Assembly: GCA_965649545.1 (NCBI GenBank)
Contig: CBFGLF010000003.1
Coordinates: forward strand, 1-38,240
DNA length: 38,240 bases
Direction of reading: 5' to 3'
From: CABHOJ01 sp965649545
GTDB lineage: Bacteria > Pseudomonadota > Gammaproteobacteria > Burkholderiales > Methylophilaceae
The translations under genes were made by a program, and so were the position numbers. The notes beneath the pieces were generated by a model. The model searched no databases. It was not told the DNA's origin and saw nothing but the letters and a program-made list of their open reading frames with translations. Below, piece by piece: positions 18,622-26,172 of this stretch; the stretch's first letter is position 1, and each line of letters starts with the position of its first letter.

Positions 18622-19335
18622 ATGGAAAATAACGTCAGTACCGAATTCCTGCGTCAACGTCGCGCAGTCCACCATGGTCTTTGCTCCGTGCTGAGCGAAG
18701 ACGAAGCGATCACCGTCCTCAATCAGTGGGTCAGCCACATCGGCAGTTCGGGTTCCGTATTCAATGGCCTCAATGTCTTCGTCCGCAATGTCTGTACGCA
18801 GCTTGGCAAGAGCGAACTGCAGCGCGAGATGCTGCAATCCATCAATCGCGCCCTTATGGCCAAAGAGGAAGAGCTGCGTGCTGCGCCGGATCTCTCTGGC
18901 GTAAAGCCCATTCCAGAAAAAACCAAAGCCAAGCCGGTCAGCCCGAAGGAGGCGGTCGTCGACGTCACCGAGAACGGTATCGACACTGCCGAGTTCGACA
19001 GCTTCCAAGGCCTATTCAACGCGCTTATGGAACAAGTCGCGAGCCAAAGCGACAGTTTGGCGCTGGACCTGCGCGTCTTCGTGCAACAAGTGGTCGAGAA
19101 CCTGCCCTGGTCCGAAGCGCAGCATGAGCAGATGCTGAAGTTCATGGAATCCGGACACACCGTCCAGACCCGGACTTACCGTCCCGGCCAGCTCAAGGCG
19201 CTGATGGGGCATATCCGGATCTGGCTGACGGATAACCTGGGTGAAACGGCAAGCGGGCGTACCGTAGACATGGCGATCAGCCAAGCCGAACAAGCAGCGA
19301 CCAGTAAGCGCTACCCATGCAAACAGTTTTTCTAA
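18622..19335 (+). CDS. Hypothetical protein, possible internal duplication, upstream of amt
   Basis: 237 residues, not recognised. No signal peptide or membrane segment, so probably cytoplasmic and mostly helical. Two halves look related: FNGLNVFVRNVCTQLGKSEL followed by QREML (near residues 49-73) and LDLRVFVQQVVENLPWSEA followed by QHEQML (near 150-175) share the L-x-VFV, V, L, SE and ML positions. They are separated by a Lys/Pro-rich linker at about 95-115. The ATG at 18622 is my choice. GTG at 18613, with AAGG five bases upstream, is a serious alternative that adds three residues. It is the first gene behind the sigma-54 promoter and lies 61 nt before amt, which suggests a role tied to nitrogen supply. 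No known domain supports that directly. Confidence 0.75.
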   Translation: MENNVSTEFLRQRRAVHHGLCSVLSEDEAITVLNQWVSHIGSSGSVFNGLNVFVRNVCTQLGKSELQREMLQSINRALMAKEEELRAAPDLSGVKPIPEKTKAKPVSPKEAVVDVTENGIDTAEFDSFQGLFNALMEQVASQSDSLALDLRVFVQQVVENLPWSEAQHEQMLKFMESGHTVQTRTYRPGQLKALMGHIRIWLTDNLGETASGRTVDMAISQAEQAATSKRYPCKQFF

Positions 19336-19396
19336 CCTATTTTCCGGGCAGCAATATTTTTGAGAAGTATCCATCTATGAGTAAGCGAGGCCAGCA

Positions 19397-20986
19397 ATGA
19401 ACGTTTTCAAGCAATCATCGGGGAGTGGCAACTGGCTGCTGTTGCTAGGGGTGCTGGGATTCAGTCTGTGGATGCCCATGCAAACACAGGCTGAAGAGTT
19501 TGCGGCAGGCGAACCGAAATCGCTTTATCGCGAGGCGTTCACCCGGTTCGAGAGTTCCGTCAAGCCGATCCAGGTCGCAGCCGCGGACACGACCCTCGCA
19601 GCCGCTGAAGAGGTCGTCGTGGAGCAGGAAGTGCCTGCGGACGGGGCGGAAGCCACGCCACCGGAGATGGAGAGCCCGGTCGCGGCAGAACCTGCGCCTG
19701 TGCCCGAGCCCATGCCAGTGGCAGAACCTGAAGAGGCCGCAGCACCCAGTGCGCCTTACATGGTCGCCGCCGATCAGATCGATGCCGGCAACACGGCCTG
19801 GATGATGACCTCAGCAGCGCTTGTGCTGTTGATGACGATCCCTGGCCTGGCGCTCTTCTATGCCGGCATGGTGCGCAAGCGTAACGTGCTGTCCACCACC
19901 CTGCAAAGCTTCACCATCTGCTGCCTGATCACGGTGGTCTGGGTGATCGCAGGGTACAGCCTGGCCTTCACCCCGAACAACCTGTACATCGGCGGTTTCG
20001 ATCGCATCATGCTCGACGGATTGTCGTTCATGAACGCCGAAGGACAGATGTCCGTCAGCCATATCGCCTCCACCATCCCGGAGTCGGTGTTCATCATGTT
20101 CCAGCTGACCTTTGCCATCATCACCCCGGCGCTCATCACCGGCGCATTCGCGGAACGTATCCGCTTCCCGGCGATGGTGGTCTTCATGGTGCTGTGGTCC
20201 TTGCTGATCTACGCGCCTGTCGCGCACTGGGTCTGGGAACCGGGCGGCTGGCTGGCCAGCCAAGGTGTGCTGGATTTCGCCGGTGGCACCGTGGTCCACA
20301 TCAATGCCGGTGTGGCTGGCTTGATGTGCGCCTATGTCCTGGGCCCGCGTCATGGCTACGGCAAGGAACCGTTCCCACCCTATAACCTCATCTATACCCT
20401 GATCGGTGCTTCCTTGCTGTGGGTGGGCTGGTTCGGCTTCAACGCCGGTTCCGCTGTCGCCGCGGACGGCCGTGCCGGCATGGCGATGCTGGTGACGCAA
20501 GTCGCGACTGCTGCCGCCGTACTGACCTGGATGGCGATCGAATGGATCCGCCGCTCGCGTGCCACCCTGCTCGGCGCATGTTCCGGCGCCATTGCCGGCC
20601 TGGTCGCCATCACTCCGGCCTCCGGTTTCGTCGATCCGAAAGGCGCACTGATCATCGGCGTCGCTGCCGGTCTCTTCTGCTACTGGGGCGCGACGGGGCT
20701 CAAGCGTGTACTGGGCGCGGATGACGCGCTGGACGTGTTCGGTATCCACGGTGTCGGCGGTATCGTCGGCGCGATCCTCACTGGCGTGCTCGCCAGCAAA
20801 GCCATCGGCGGTGTCGAGGGTGACCCGATGGTGCAATGTATCGGCGTGATCGCTACCTTGCTGTACAGCGGTATCGGTACGCTGATCATCCTCAAGCTGA
20901 TCGACTGGACCATGGGGCTGCGCGTCTCGACCGAAGACGAACAGGATGGTCTCGATATCTCCCAACATGCTGAAAGGGTGCTGTGA
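19397..20986 (+). CDS. amt: Ammonium transporter Amt with long N-terminal extension
   Basis: 529-residue inner-membrane ammonium channel. The core from about residue 128 onward carries DAGNTAWMMTSAALVLLMTIPGLALFY-type first helix features (seen as GNTAWMMTSAA and PGLALFYAGM), the twin pore histidines His301 (VVHINAG) and His451 (FGIHGVGG), exactly 150 residues apart as in E. coli AmtB, and NAGSAVAADG. In front lies a signal peptide (to about residue 32) and some 90 residues rich in Ala, Pro and Glu, likely a periplasmic tail. It is unusually long for Amt but of a kind I recall in betaproteobacteria. No glnK lies beside it. Two unknown genes flank it instead. The upstream sigma-54 promoter suggests nitrogen-limited expression. 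Confidence 0.93.
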   Translation: MNVFKQSSGSGNWLLLLGVLGFSLWMPMQTQAEEFAAGEPKSLYREAFTRFESSVKPIQVAAADTTLAAAEEVVVEQEVPADGAEATPPEMESPVAAEPAPVPEPMPVAEPEEAAAPSAPYMVAADQIDAGNTAWMMTSAALVLLMTIPGLALFYAGMVRKRNVLSTTLQSFTICCLITVVWVIAGYSLAFTPNNLYIGGFDRIMLDGLSFMNAEGQMSVSHIASTIPESVFIMFQLTFAIITPALITGAFAERIRFPAMVVFMVLWSLLIYAPVAHWVWEPGGWLASQGVLDFAGGTVVHINAGVAGLMCAYVLGPRHGYGKEPFPPYNLIYTLIGASLLWVGWFGFNAGSAVAADGRAGMAMLVTQVATAAAVLTWMAIEWIRRSRATLLGACSGAIAGLVAITPASGFVDPKGALIIGVAAGLFCYWGATGLKRVLGADDALDVFGIHGVGGIVGAILTGVLASKAIGGVEGDPMVQCIGVIATLLYSGIGTLIILKLIDWTMGLRVSTEDEQDGLDISQHAERVL

Positions 20987-21321
20987 TGACTGAAGCTGAA
21001 AAAACCGGGATCGCTGCTCACCTCTATGTCACCTTGCGTCGCAGTGCCAATCGGGTGATCGATGTCGAGTGGATGAGCAAGAACGAAGAATATGCGCGCG
21101 AAGTGATCCATCTGGCGCGCCAGCAGGGCTCGGAGGAATTGAAGCATTATGCCGATCGCTATGAGGAACTGATGTTCGGCGCACCGGCACCGGTCGCACC
21201 CATCGTCAAGCCCGCCGTGGTCGAGACGACAACGGACGTCGGCAACATGCCGGTGTTTGAGGAGCCTGCTGAAGAAGACCTGCCGTCTACTGCCAGCCGC
21301 TATATCGGTGCCTTGAGATAA
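20986..21321 (+). CDS. Hypothetical protein coupled to amt
   Basis: 111 residues, not recognised. Residues 1-65 are charged and helical (RRSANRVIDVEWMSKNEEYA, then HLARQQGSEELKHYADRYEEL). The rest is a Pro/Val/Glu-rich, probably disordered tail ending in SRYIGALR. No signal peptide or membrane helix, so cytoplasmic. The ATG overlaps the amt stop codon by one base with AAAGGG seven bases before it. A GTG one codon earlier is possible. The tight coupling resembles the usual position of GlnK, the cytoplasmic PII partner of Amt, but there is no PII fold or T-loop here. An Amt-associated role is inferred from position only. Confidence 0.75.
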   Translation: MTEAEKTGIAAHLYVTLRRSANRVIDVEWMSKNEEYAREVIHLARQQGSEELKHYADRYEELMFGAPAPVAPIVKPAVVETTTDVGNMPVFEEPAEEDLPSTASRYIGALR

Positions 21322-21332
21322 GCCGCGACGAC

Positions 21333-21357
21333 GCCGGCCCGGAACAGGGCCGGCATT
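21333..21357 (+). terminator. Terminator-like hairpin closing the amt unit
   Basis: Perfect GCCGGCCC / GGGCCGGC arms (21333-21340, 21347-21354) with a six-base loop. The T-run after it is short (ATTTTC), so termination may be partial. Confidence 0.7.
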
Positions 21358-21362
21358 TTCGA

Positions 21363-21368
21363 TATAAT
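21363..21368 (+). promoter_or_regulatory. Candidate -10 box for the DUF1289 gene
   Basis: Perfect TATAAT, 31 bp before the start codon at 21400. No good -35 is visible at 16-18 bases upstream, where the terminator hairpin lies. Confidence 0.4.
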
Positions 21369-21399
21369 GGCGTTTTGTTAATCCTGAATTGGCGTTGTC

Positions 21400-21603
21400 A
21401 TGAGCGTGCTGGAATCGAGCGGTGAAGAAGTGCAATCCCCCTGCGTGGGCATTTGTGCGATGAGCGAAGAGACGGGATATTGTCTCGGCTGCTATCGGAC
21501 GATCGACGAGATCCGTCAGTGGTGGGATATGAGTAACGCCGAGCGGCGTCAGACCGTCTCGCAATGTGAGCAACGTCAGATCGACCTTGCCGTGTTCGAC
21601 TGA
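21400..21603 (+). CDS. DUF1289 domain protein
   Basis: 67-residue cytoplasmic protein of the DUF1289 family. The signature is complete: SPCVGIC (Cys15 and Cys19), then GYCLGCYRTIDEI (Cys28 and Cys31) and W near residue 41. The four Cys probably bind a metal, zinc or an Fe-S cluster. The family function is unknown. The length is typical. The start has no strong ribosome site. It is preceded by a TATAAT box and followed by a terminator, so it appears to be a single-gene unit. Confidence 0.88.
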   Translation: MSVLESSGEEVQSPCVGICAMSEETGYCLGCYRTIDEIRQWWDMSNAERRQTVSQCEQRQIDLAVFD

Positions 21604-21656
21604 GCGAGGCCCAAGGGCTGACACGCTGAACCATGCAAGCCTGAAGTGATCTACAG

Positions 21657-21681
21657 AAAGCCGGACTCGTCCGGCTTTTTT
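21657..21681 (+). terminator. Rho-independent terminator after the DUF1289 gene
   Basis: AAAGCCGGA (21657-21665), loop CTCG, TCCGGCTTTTTT. Long perfect stem and six T. Confidence 0.92.
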
Positions 21682-21717
21682 GTTTACACTGCCGCATACT
21701 CGATCAGGACATCGCCC

Positions 21718-22068
21718 ATGCTGAAATTCGTCATTACTTTTGTCATCCTGCTGACTGCGTCGAGCGCGCAAGCCGCCGACGGGTATGTTTCCGGTCTCGG
21801 TACCCAGACCTGCGCCGAAGTGAATGCCGGCTTGCAAGAGAAGACCTTGACCGCACAGGAGGCCCGTCACTGGGTCCAGGGGTATTTCTCCGGGGCCAAC
21901 GTCGTGCATGGTGCGCGTTCCAAGCGCGGTAACGTCAATGCCGGCAGCACCCTGTTGCCGGACCGCATCATGCAGATGGTCATGGCCAAATGTGAGGCCA
22001 ATCAGGCCGAGGTCTTCTCGAAAGCCGTCAACGACGTCTATTTCGAACTGGTCAGTACTGACCGCTAG
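21718..22068 (+). CDS. Small secreted hypothetical protein
   Basis: 116 residues. A clear signal peptide (residues 1-20, ITFVILLTASSAQAA) precedes a mature domain of about 95 residues with exactly two Cys (in QTCAEV and AKCEAN), well placed for one disulfide in the periplasm. The middle part (ARHWVQGYFSGAN, then LLPDRIMQMVMAKC) faintly recalls Rap1a/Tai-type or HdeA-like small periplasmic proteins, but I cannot assign a family. The start at 21718 is chosen because the signal peptide begins there and AGGA lies upstream. An upstream in-frame ATG at 21646 runs through the terminator. It converges with the diguanylate cyclase gene. Confidence 0.75.
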   Translation: MLKFVITFVILLTASSAQAADGYVSGLGTQTCAEVNAGLQEKTLTAQEARHWVQGYFSGANVVHGARSKRGNVNAGSTLLPDRIMQMVMAKCEANQAEVFSKAVNDVYFELVSTDR

Positions 22069-22084
22069 CCAAGCATTCGGCTAG
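22065..22084. terminator. Hairpin between convergent genes (weak terminator candidate)
   Basis: CTAGCC (22065-22070), eight-base loop, GGCTAG (22079-22084). It lies in the 22-bp gap between the secreted protein and the diguanylate cyclase. There is no T-run, so it may only protect mRNA ends. Confidence 0.3.
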
Positions 22085-22090
22085 GGTCGA

Positions 22091-23539
22091 TCACTCGGCG
22101 AGTTTCACGCAGTTCCTGCCCGCAGCCTTGGCGTCATAGAGCGCCTCGTCAGCACTCTTGATCAGGCTCTCGCAGCTTTCACCATCCGCCGGGTAATTCG
22201 ATACCCCGAAGGACGCCGTCACGTTGTCCAGCGGTTTCCCTTTGTAGATGAACTCGTGCTGGGCGATCGCCGCGCGCATCAGCTCCGCCCGGTTCGCCGT
22301 GATCTGCTTGGTCGCCCCCGGCATGACCATGATCAGCTCCTCGCCACCATAGCGGCAGGCGATATCGCCGAGCCGCAGTTTTGAACGCAGCAATTCAGCC
22401 ATCTCCTGCAGCACGAAATCCCCTGCGTCATGCCCATGGGTATCGTTGTACCTTTTGAAATGATCGATATCCAACATGATGATGCCGAGATTCTGGTTGT
22501 TACGCTGGCTGTTCGAGAGTTCGCGTGTCAGGGTCTCTTCGAGGTAACGGCGGTTGAACAGCGTGGTCAGCGGGTCCCGCACGGAGCGGCTACGCAGGGC
22601 TTCGCGCAGCTTCAGGCTGACCAGCGCCATCGCCAGGTTATCCGCTGCCATCGCGATCAGGCGGGTCACCGATTCTGGTGACCGGGGCACCACTGCCGCC
22701 TGACCATCACCTAGCGTCACCGACAATACGCCGATCATTTCCCCTTGGGCGATCACCGGCGCACAGACATACCCATGCTCGCAGCGCCCTTGGATATGGT
22801 TGCAGACGATGACGTTGTCCGTTCCGTCGGTGCTATGCAACTTTCCCTGCCGCAGGCCCCAGCAATCGTCAGGTGAGATGACAGGGGGCGGCGGTCGCTT
22901 CTCGTTACCCCAATGCACCACCGCTTCGACGGTGGTATGGCTCTCGTCGAAGAGGTAGAGCACACCCGAATAGTCGGCGAAGATCTTCTTGGCGTAGTGC
23001 TGGATGATGGAATGGGTCTCTTCCAGCGAGCGACAGACCTGCAGGTAGGAGTTGAGCTCGTTGATGAACTGCATCTCCCGGTTGTGCTGCGCCATCTCCA
23101 GCTGCGAGAGCCGCAGCTGGTTCTCGTGGTTCTTGCGGTCGGTGATGTCGGTCGAAGAGCCGATGAAGCCCGCAAACTTACCTTCCTTATTGATATAGGG
23201 TTCGCCGGTATCCAGTACGTAGCGGTACTGGCCATCGGCGCGGCGCAACCGGTATTCCATATCGAAATGCTGGTGATTGGCGAATGCCTCGTTGAAGATG
23301 GTCATGCACGACTCGAGGTCATCCGGGTGCAAGGCCTTGATCCAGGCATCGCCGCTGATCTGGCCGGCTTCCTTCTCGCGGCCGACGAAACGTTTCCATT
23401 TGGAATTGGTGAAGACGACCTTGCCATCGGCATTGGTGAGCCACAACATCACCGGCGCATCTTCAGCGACGGTACGAAAATCCGCTTCCTGTACGCTCTC
23501 TGCCGGTTTGGCGATCGGCGTGATCTTGTTCTTGTCCAT
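22091..23539 (-). CDS. PAS-GAF-GGDEF diguanylate cyclase
   Basis: 482-residue cytoplasmic signalling enzyme that would make cyclic di-GMP from GTP. A PAS domain with PAC motif (about 20-140, MLWLTNADGKVVFTNSKW, then GSSTDITDRK) is followed by a GAF domain (about 165-310, with the DDCW, VCNHIQGRC and YVC cysteines of the common GAF type) and GGDEF (about 320-480; DPLTTLFNRRYLE, MLDIDHFKRYNDTHGHDAGD). The active site is GGEEL (about 398-402) and the RLGD inhibitory site lies five residues before it, so both activity and product inhibition are expected. ATG at 23539 with AGGAG upstream; TTG one codon earlier also fits. It follows the GAF-GspE gene by 109 nt on the same strand. Confidence 0.92.
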   Translation of the reverse strand: MDKNKITPIAKPAESVQEADFRTVAEDAPVMLWLTNADGKVVFTNSKWKRFVGREKEAGQISGDAWIKALHPDDLESCMTIFNEAFANHQHFDMEYRLRRADGQYRYVLDTGEPYINKEGKFAGFIGSSTDITDRKNHENQLRLSQLEMAQHNREMQFINELNSYLQVCRSLEETHSIIQHYAKKIFADYSGVLYLFDESHTTVEAVVHWGNEKRPPPPVISPDDCWGLRQGKLHSTDGTDNVIVCNHIQGRCEHGYVCAPVIAQGEMIGVLSVTLGDGQAAVVPRSPESVTRLIAMAADNLAMALVSLKLREALRSRSVRDPLTTLFNRRYLEETLTRELSNSQRNNQNLGIIMLDIDHFKRYNDTHGHDAGDFVLQEMAELLRSKLRLGDIACRYGGEELIMVMPGATKQITANRAELMRAAIAQHEFIYKGKPLDNVTASFGVSNYPADGESCESLIKSADEALYDAKAAGRNCVKLAE

Positions 23540-23648
23540 CAAGTCTTCTCCTCTACGACTTAAGACTCCCCGGAGATTTTAGGTACTGACTTTTAACTAA
23601 CTGTGCAGGTATTCATCGCAGGTCGATCAGATAACTTAGGTAGTCGCC

Positions 23649-26030
23649 TTACTTGATACAAACGGCACGCACCTGCTTCATGTCCGTGATGCCCTGCAGT
23701 ACTTTTTCGATGCCATCCTGCTTCAATGTGCGCATGCCGTCTTCCAGCGCTGTGGCGAACATCTCGGCCACCCGCGCATGTTCCTGGATGTTCTTCTTGA
23801 CGGCATCCGTCCCTTCCAAGAGTTCGTGCAGGCCGACCCGGCCCTTGTAACCCGAGCTATTGCACTTGTCGCAACCGGTTGCCTTGTAGAGAGTGAGCTG
23901 GCCCTTGTCGTTGCCGAAACTCTTTACCCAGTTCTGGTAGACCGCCTTGTAGGCAGCTTCCGGATCCTTCTTCCATGTAGTGGTGTTCTTCAGTTCCTCG
24001 CAGTACTCGTTGAGCATGCTCTTGATCTCTTCAGGCGCTGGCGTGTAGGGCTTCTTGCATTCGCAAAGGCGTTTGCCCAGGCGCTGTGCCAGGATACCGA
24101 GCAGGGCATCGGCGAAATTGAACGGGTCCATGCCCATGTCCAGCAAGCGCACGATGGATTCCGGCGCGCTGTTGGTATGCAGTGTGGCGAACACCAAGTG
24201 CCCGGTGAGCGAGGCCTCGATACCGGTCGAGACCGTCTCCTTGTCGCGCATCTCACCGACCATGATGACGTCGGGGTCGGCACGCAGGAACGCCTTCATC
24301 ACCATGGCGAAATCGAGGCCGGCCTTTTTGTTGACCTGCACCTGACGCAGGCCTTTCTGCGTGATCTCGACCGGGTCCTCCGCCGTCCAGATCTTGGTCT
24401 CTGGCGTATTGATGTAGCCGAGCGCGGAATGGAGCGTCGTGGTCTTGCCGGAGCCGGTTGGGCCGCAGACGAAGAACAGGCCGTAAGGTTTGGCGACCAG
24501 CTCCTTCAACTTCTTGTTGTTGTGTTCCGACAAGCCCAGCTTGTCGAGCGGGATCGGCTTGCCGGCAGCCAATATCCGCATGACGATATCTTCGATGCCG
24601 CCTGCCGTCGGGATGGTCGCCACCCGTAGTTCGATATCGAGCGGACCGTATTTCTTGAACTTGATCTTGCCATCCTGCGGTTTGCGCCGTTCCGCGATAT
24701 CGAGGTCGCACATGATCTTGATGCGGGCGATGATGGCATTGCGGTAACTGGGCGGGATCTCGATGTAATTGACCAGCGTGCCGTCCTTGCGGAAGCGTAC
24801 CTCGGTCTTGCCTTTGTCCGGGTAGGGCTCGATATGGATGTCGGATGCGCCCTGATTGTAGGCGTCGATGATGATCTTGTTGACCAGCTTGACCAGTTCG
24901 TTGTCCGCCGCGGCCGAAATGTCCTCGGCGCCGATCCCTCCGGTATCTTCCTCATCCTCACCCATGGTCGACAGGATGTCGTCGATGTCCCCGGACAGAC
25001 TGTTCACGCCGTAGAACTGGTTGACGGTATTGGAGAAGTCGCGATGCAGGCAGACTTTGTAGGTGATCTTGGCATGGCGCGGGAAGATGTTGCTGACGAT
25101 GCGCGAGGCGCGGACTTTCTCGGGGTCTGCGGTCAGGATGACCAGGCCTTCTTCCTTGGTCTCGTCGATCGGCAGCCAGCCGTTGGCGATGACATAGTCC
25201 GGTTTTAGGTTCTTCAACAAATCCATCGGCTTTACGCGGTCGACCTTGAACGGTTCCAACGGTACCCCGAAGAACGTAGAGAGCGATTTGCCGATATCCG
25301 CGGGTTTGACCTGGAACTCCTCGATCAGGACTTCTTCCAGATCCTTGCCCTTCTTGCGAGCGGAGCGTTGCGCCAGTTCGAGTTCTGTACTGGAGATGAT
25401 GCCCTCGGTGACCAGGGTATCGAATTTGGTCTTCACCACACCGATCGGTGCCTGGCGCTGATTGAGCGCGATGGCCAGCGTCTTGGCCAGCTCCGGCGCC
25501 CCTTCTTCCGCCATCTGTGGGAACGGCAGGCCGGACATGGTATTGATCACCTGCACCACGCCCATCAGCGCGCCATCCTCCTGGCTGAGGATAGGGAAGA
25601 TCAGCATCTGCTTGGTGCGGAACCCGGTCTTCTTGTCGACTTCCTTGAGGAAATGGATCTCAGGACTGATCCTTTCCAGTTCGGCGTCATCGTAGACATC
25701 CGCGATGTTGAGGATGGTCTTGTTGTAGGCGACATAGCCCGCGATACTCTGCGGGTTGATGGCGAGCTTCAGTTCCTTGAATTCGTTGAGTCCGGTCTTG
25801 ACCTTGGAGACGATGGCGGAGTTATCTTCATTGGTCACATAGAGCGTCAGTCGCTCGGCTTCGAACAGGGCGCGGATGTCCTGGCTGACCTCGAGGATGA
25901 TCTCGTCGATGTTGCGTGTGGCGTGGATCTTGTTGGTGACCGCTTGCAGCTTCTTGGTGAAGGCAAGTTTGTTGCCCATCTCTGCGAGGCTGGCCGCTTC
26001 TTTTTCTTGAACAATGGCGGGATTATTCAT
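23649..26030 (-). CDS. GspE/PilB-type secretion ATPase with N-terminal GAF domain
   Basis: 793 residues. A GAF domain (about 25-195, ending near GVVQVINT) precedes a T2SSE_N/MshEN-type region (about 210-335) and a complete type II/IV ATPase (about 390-790): Walker A GPTGSGKTTTL (about 522-532), Asp box WTAEDPVE, Walker B RADPDVIMVGEMRD, His box GHLVFATLHTN. Such hexameric ATPases drive pilus or pseudopilus assembly. The zinc tetracysteine is altered: the first pair is CEC (near 655), the second CDKC (near 715). The RLGxx motifs that bind cyclic di-GMP in MshEN domains are degenerate (KFD and DLE). No pilC, pilM or pseudopilin gene is adjacent. Start ATG 26030, GAGG upstream. Canonical PilB/GspE lacks a GAF domain. 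Confidence 0.9.
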   Translation of the reverse strand: MNNPAIVQEKEAASLAEMGNKLAFTKKLQAVTNKIHATRNIDEIILEVSQDIRALFEAERLTLYVTNEDNSAIVSKVKTGLNEFKELKLAINPQSIAGYVAYNKTILNIADVYDDAELERISPEIHFLKEVDKKTGFRTKQMLIFPILSQEDGALMGVVQVINTMSGLPFPQMAEEGAPELAKTLAIALNQRQAPIGVVKTKFDTLVTEGIISSTELELAQRSARKKGKDLEEVLIEEFQVKPADIGKSLSTFFGVPLEPFKVDRVKPMDLLKNLKPDYVIANGWLPIDETKEEGLVILTADPEKVRASRIVSNIFPRHAKITYKVCLHRDFSNTVNQFYGVNSLSGDIDDILSTMGEDEEDTGGIGAEDISAAADNELVKLVNKIIIDAYNQGASDIHIEPYPDKGKTEVRFRKDGTLVNYIEIPPSYRNAIIARIKIMCDLDIAERRKPQDGKIKFKKYGPLDIELRVATIPTAGGIEDIVMRILAAGKPIPLDKLGLSEHNNKKLKELVAKPYGLFFVCGPTGSGKTTTLHSALGYINTPETKIWTAEDPVEITQKGLRQVQVNKKAGLDFAMVMKAFLRADPDVIMVGEMRDKETVSTGIEASLTGHLVFATLHTNSAPESIVRLLDMGMDPFNFADALLGILAQRLGKRLCECKKPYTPAPEEIKSMLNEYCEELKNTTTWKKDPEAAYKAVYQNWVKSFGNDKGQLTLYKATGCDKCNSSGYKGRVGLHELLEGTDAVKKNIQEHARVAEMFATALEDGMRTLKQDGIEKVLQGITDMKQVRAVCIK

Positions 26031-26071
26031 GCACGTTAACCTCATGAGCGGAAAACATTTTTGATATGCCA

Positions 26072-26099
26072 ACACTATCACAGCGCGCCTCAAAGTCAA
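26072..26099 (-). promoter_or_regulatory. Candidate sigma-70 promoter of the GAF-GspE gene
   Basis: On the minus strand, TTGACT (26094-26099) and TAGTGT (26072-26077) are 16 bases apart, with TG one base before the -10 (extended -10). It lies about 42 bp from the start codon at 26030. Confidence 0.5.
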
Positions 26100-26135
26100 T
26101 TGAGCGCATGGCCTGAATAACGGCATTGAATGCGG

Positions 26136-26141
26136 TAAAAT
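26136..26141 (+). promoter_or_regulatory. Candidate -10 box for argJ
   Basis: TAAAAT, 31 bp before the argJ start. The -35 region (CTGAAT at 26113-26118) is weak, so this is tentative. Confidence 0.3.
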
Positions 26142-26172
26142 CGGATTTTTGCCATCCTGATCGAAAGTCACC

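Noticed and set aside
19811..20968. 385-codon minus-strand frame across amt
   Set aside because: Antisense to the Amt core; composition is that of a shadow.
22051..22062. Perfect palindrome GTCAGTACTGAC
   Set aside because: It lies within the last codons of the secreted protein gene, away from any promoter, so is probably chance.
25020..25390. Cyclic di-GMP binding MshEN motif in the GAF-GspE protein
   Set aside because: The RLGxx positions are KFD and DLE, so canonical binding through this region is unlikely.
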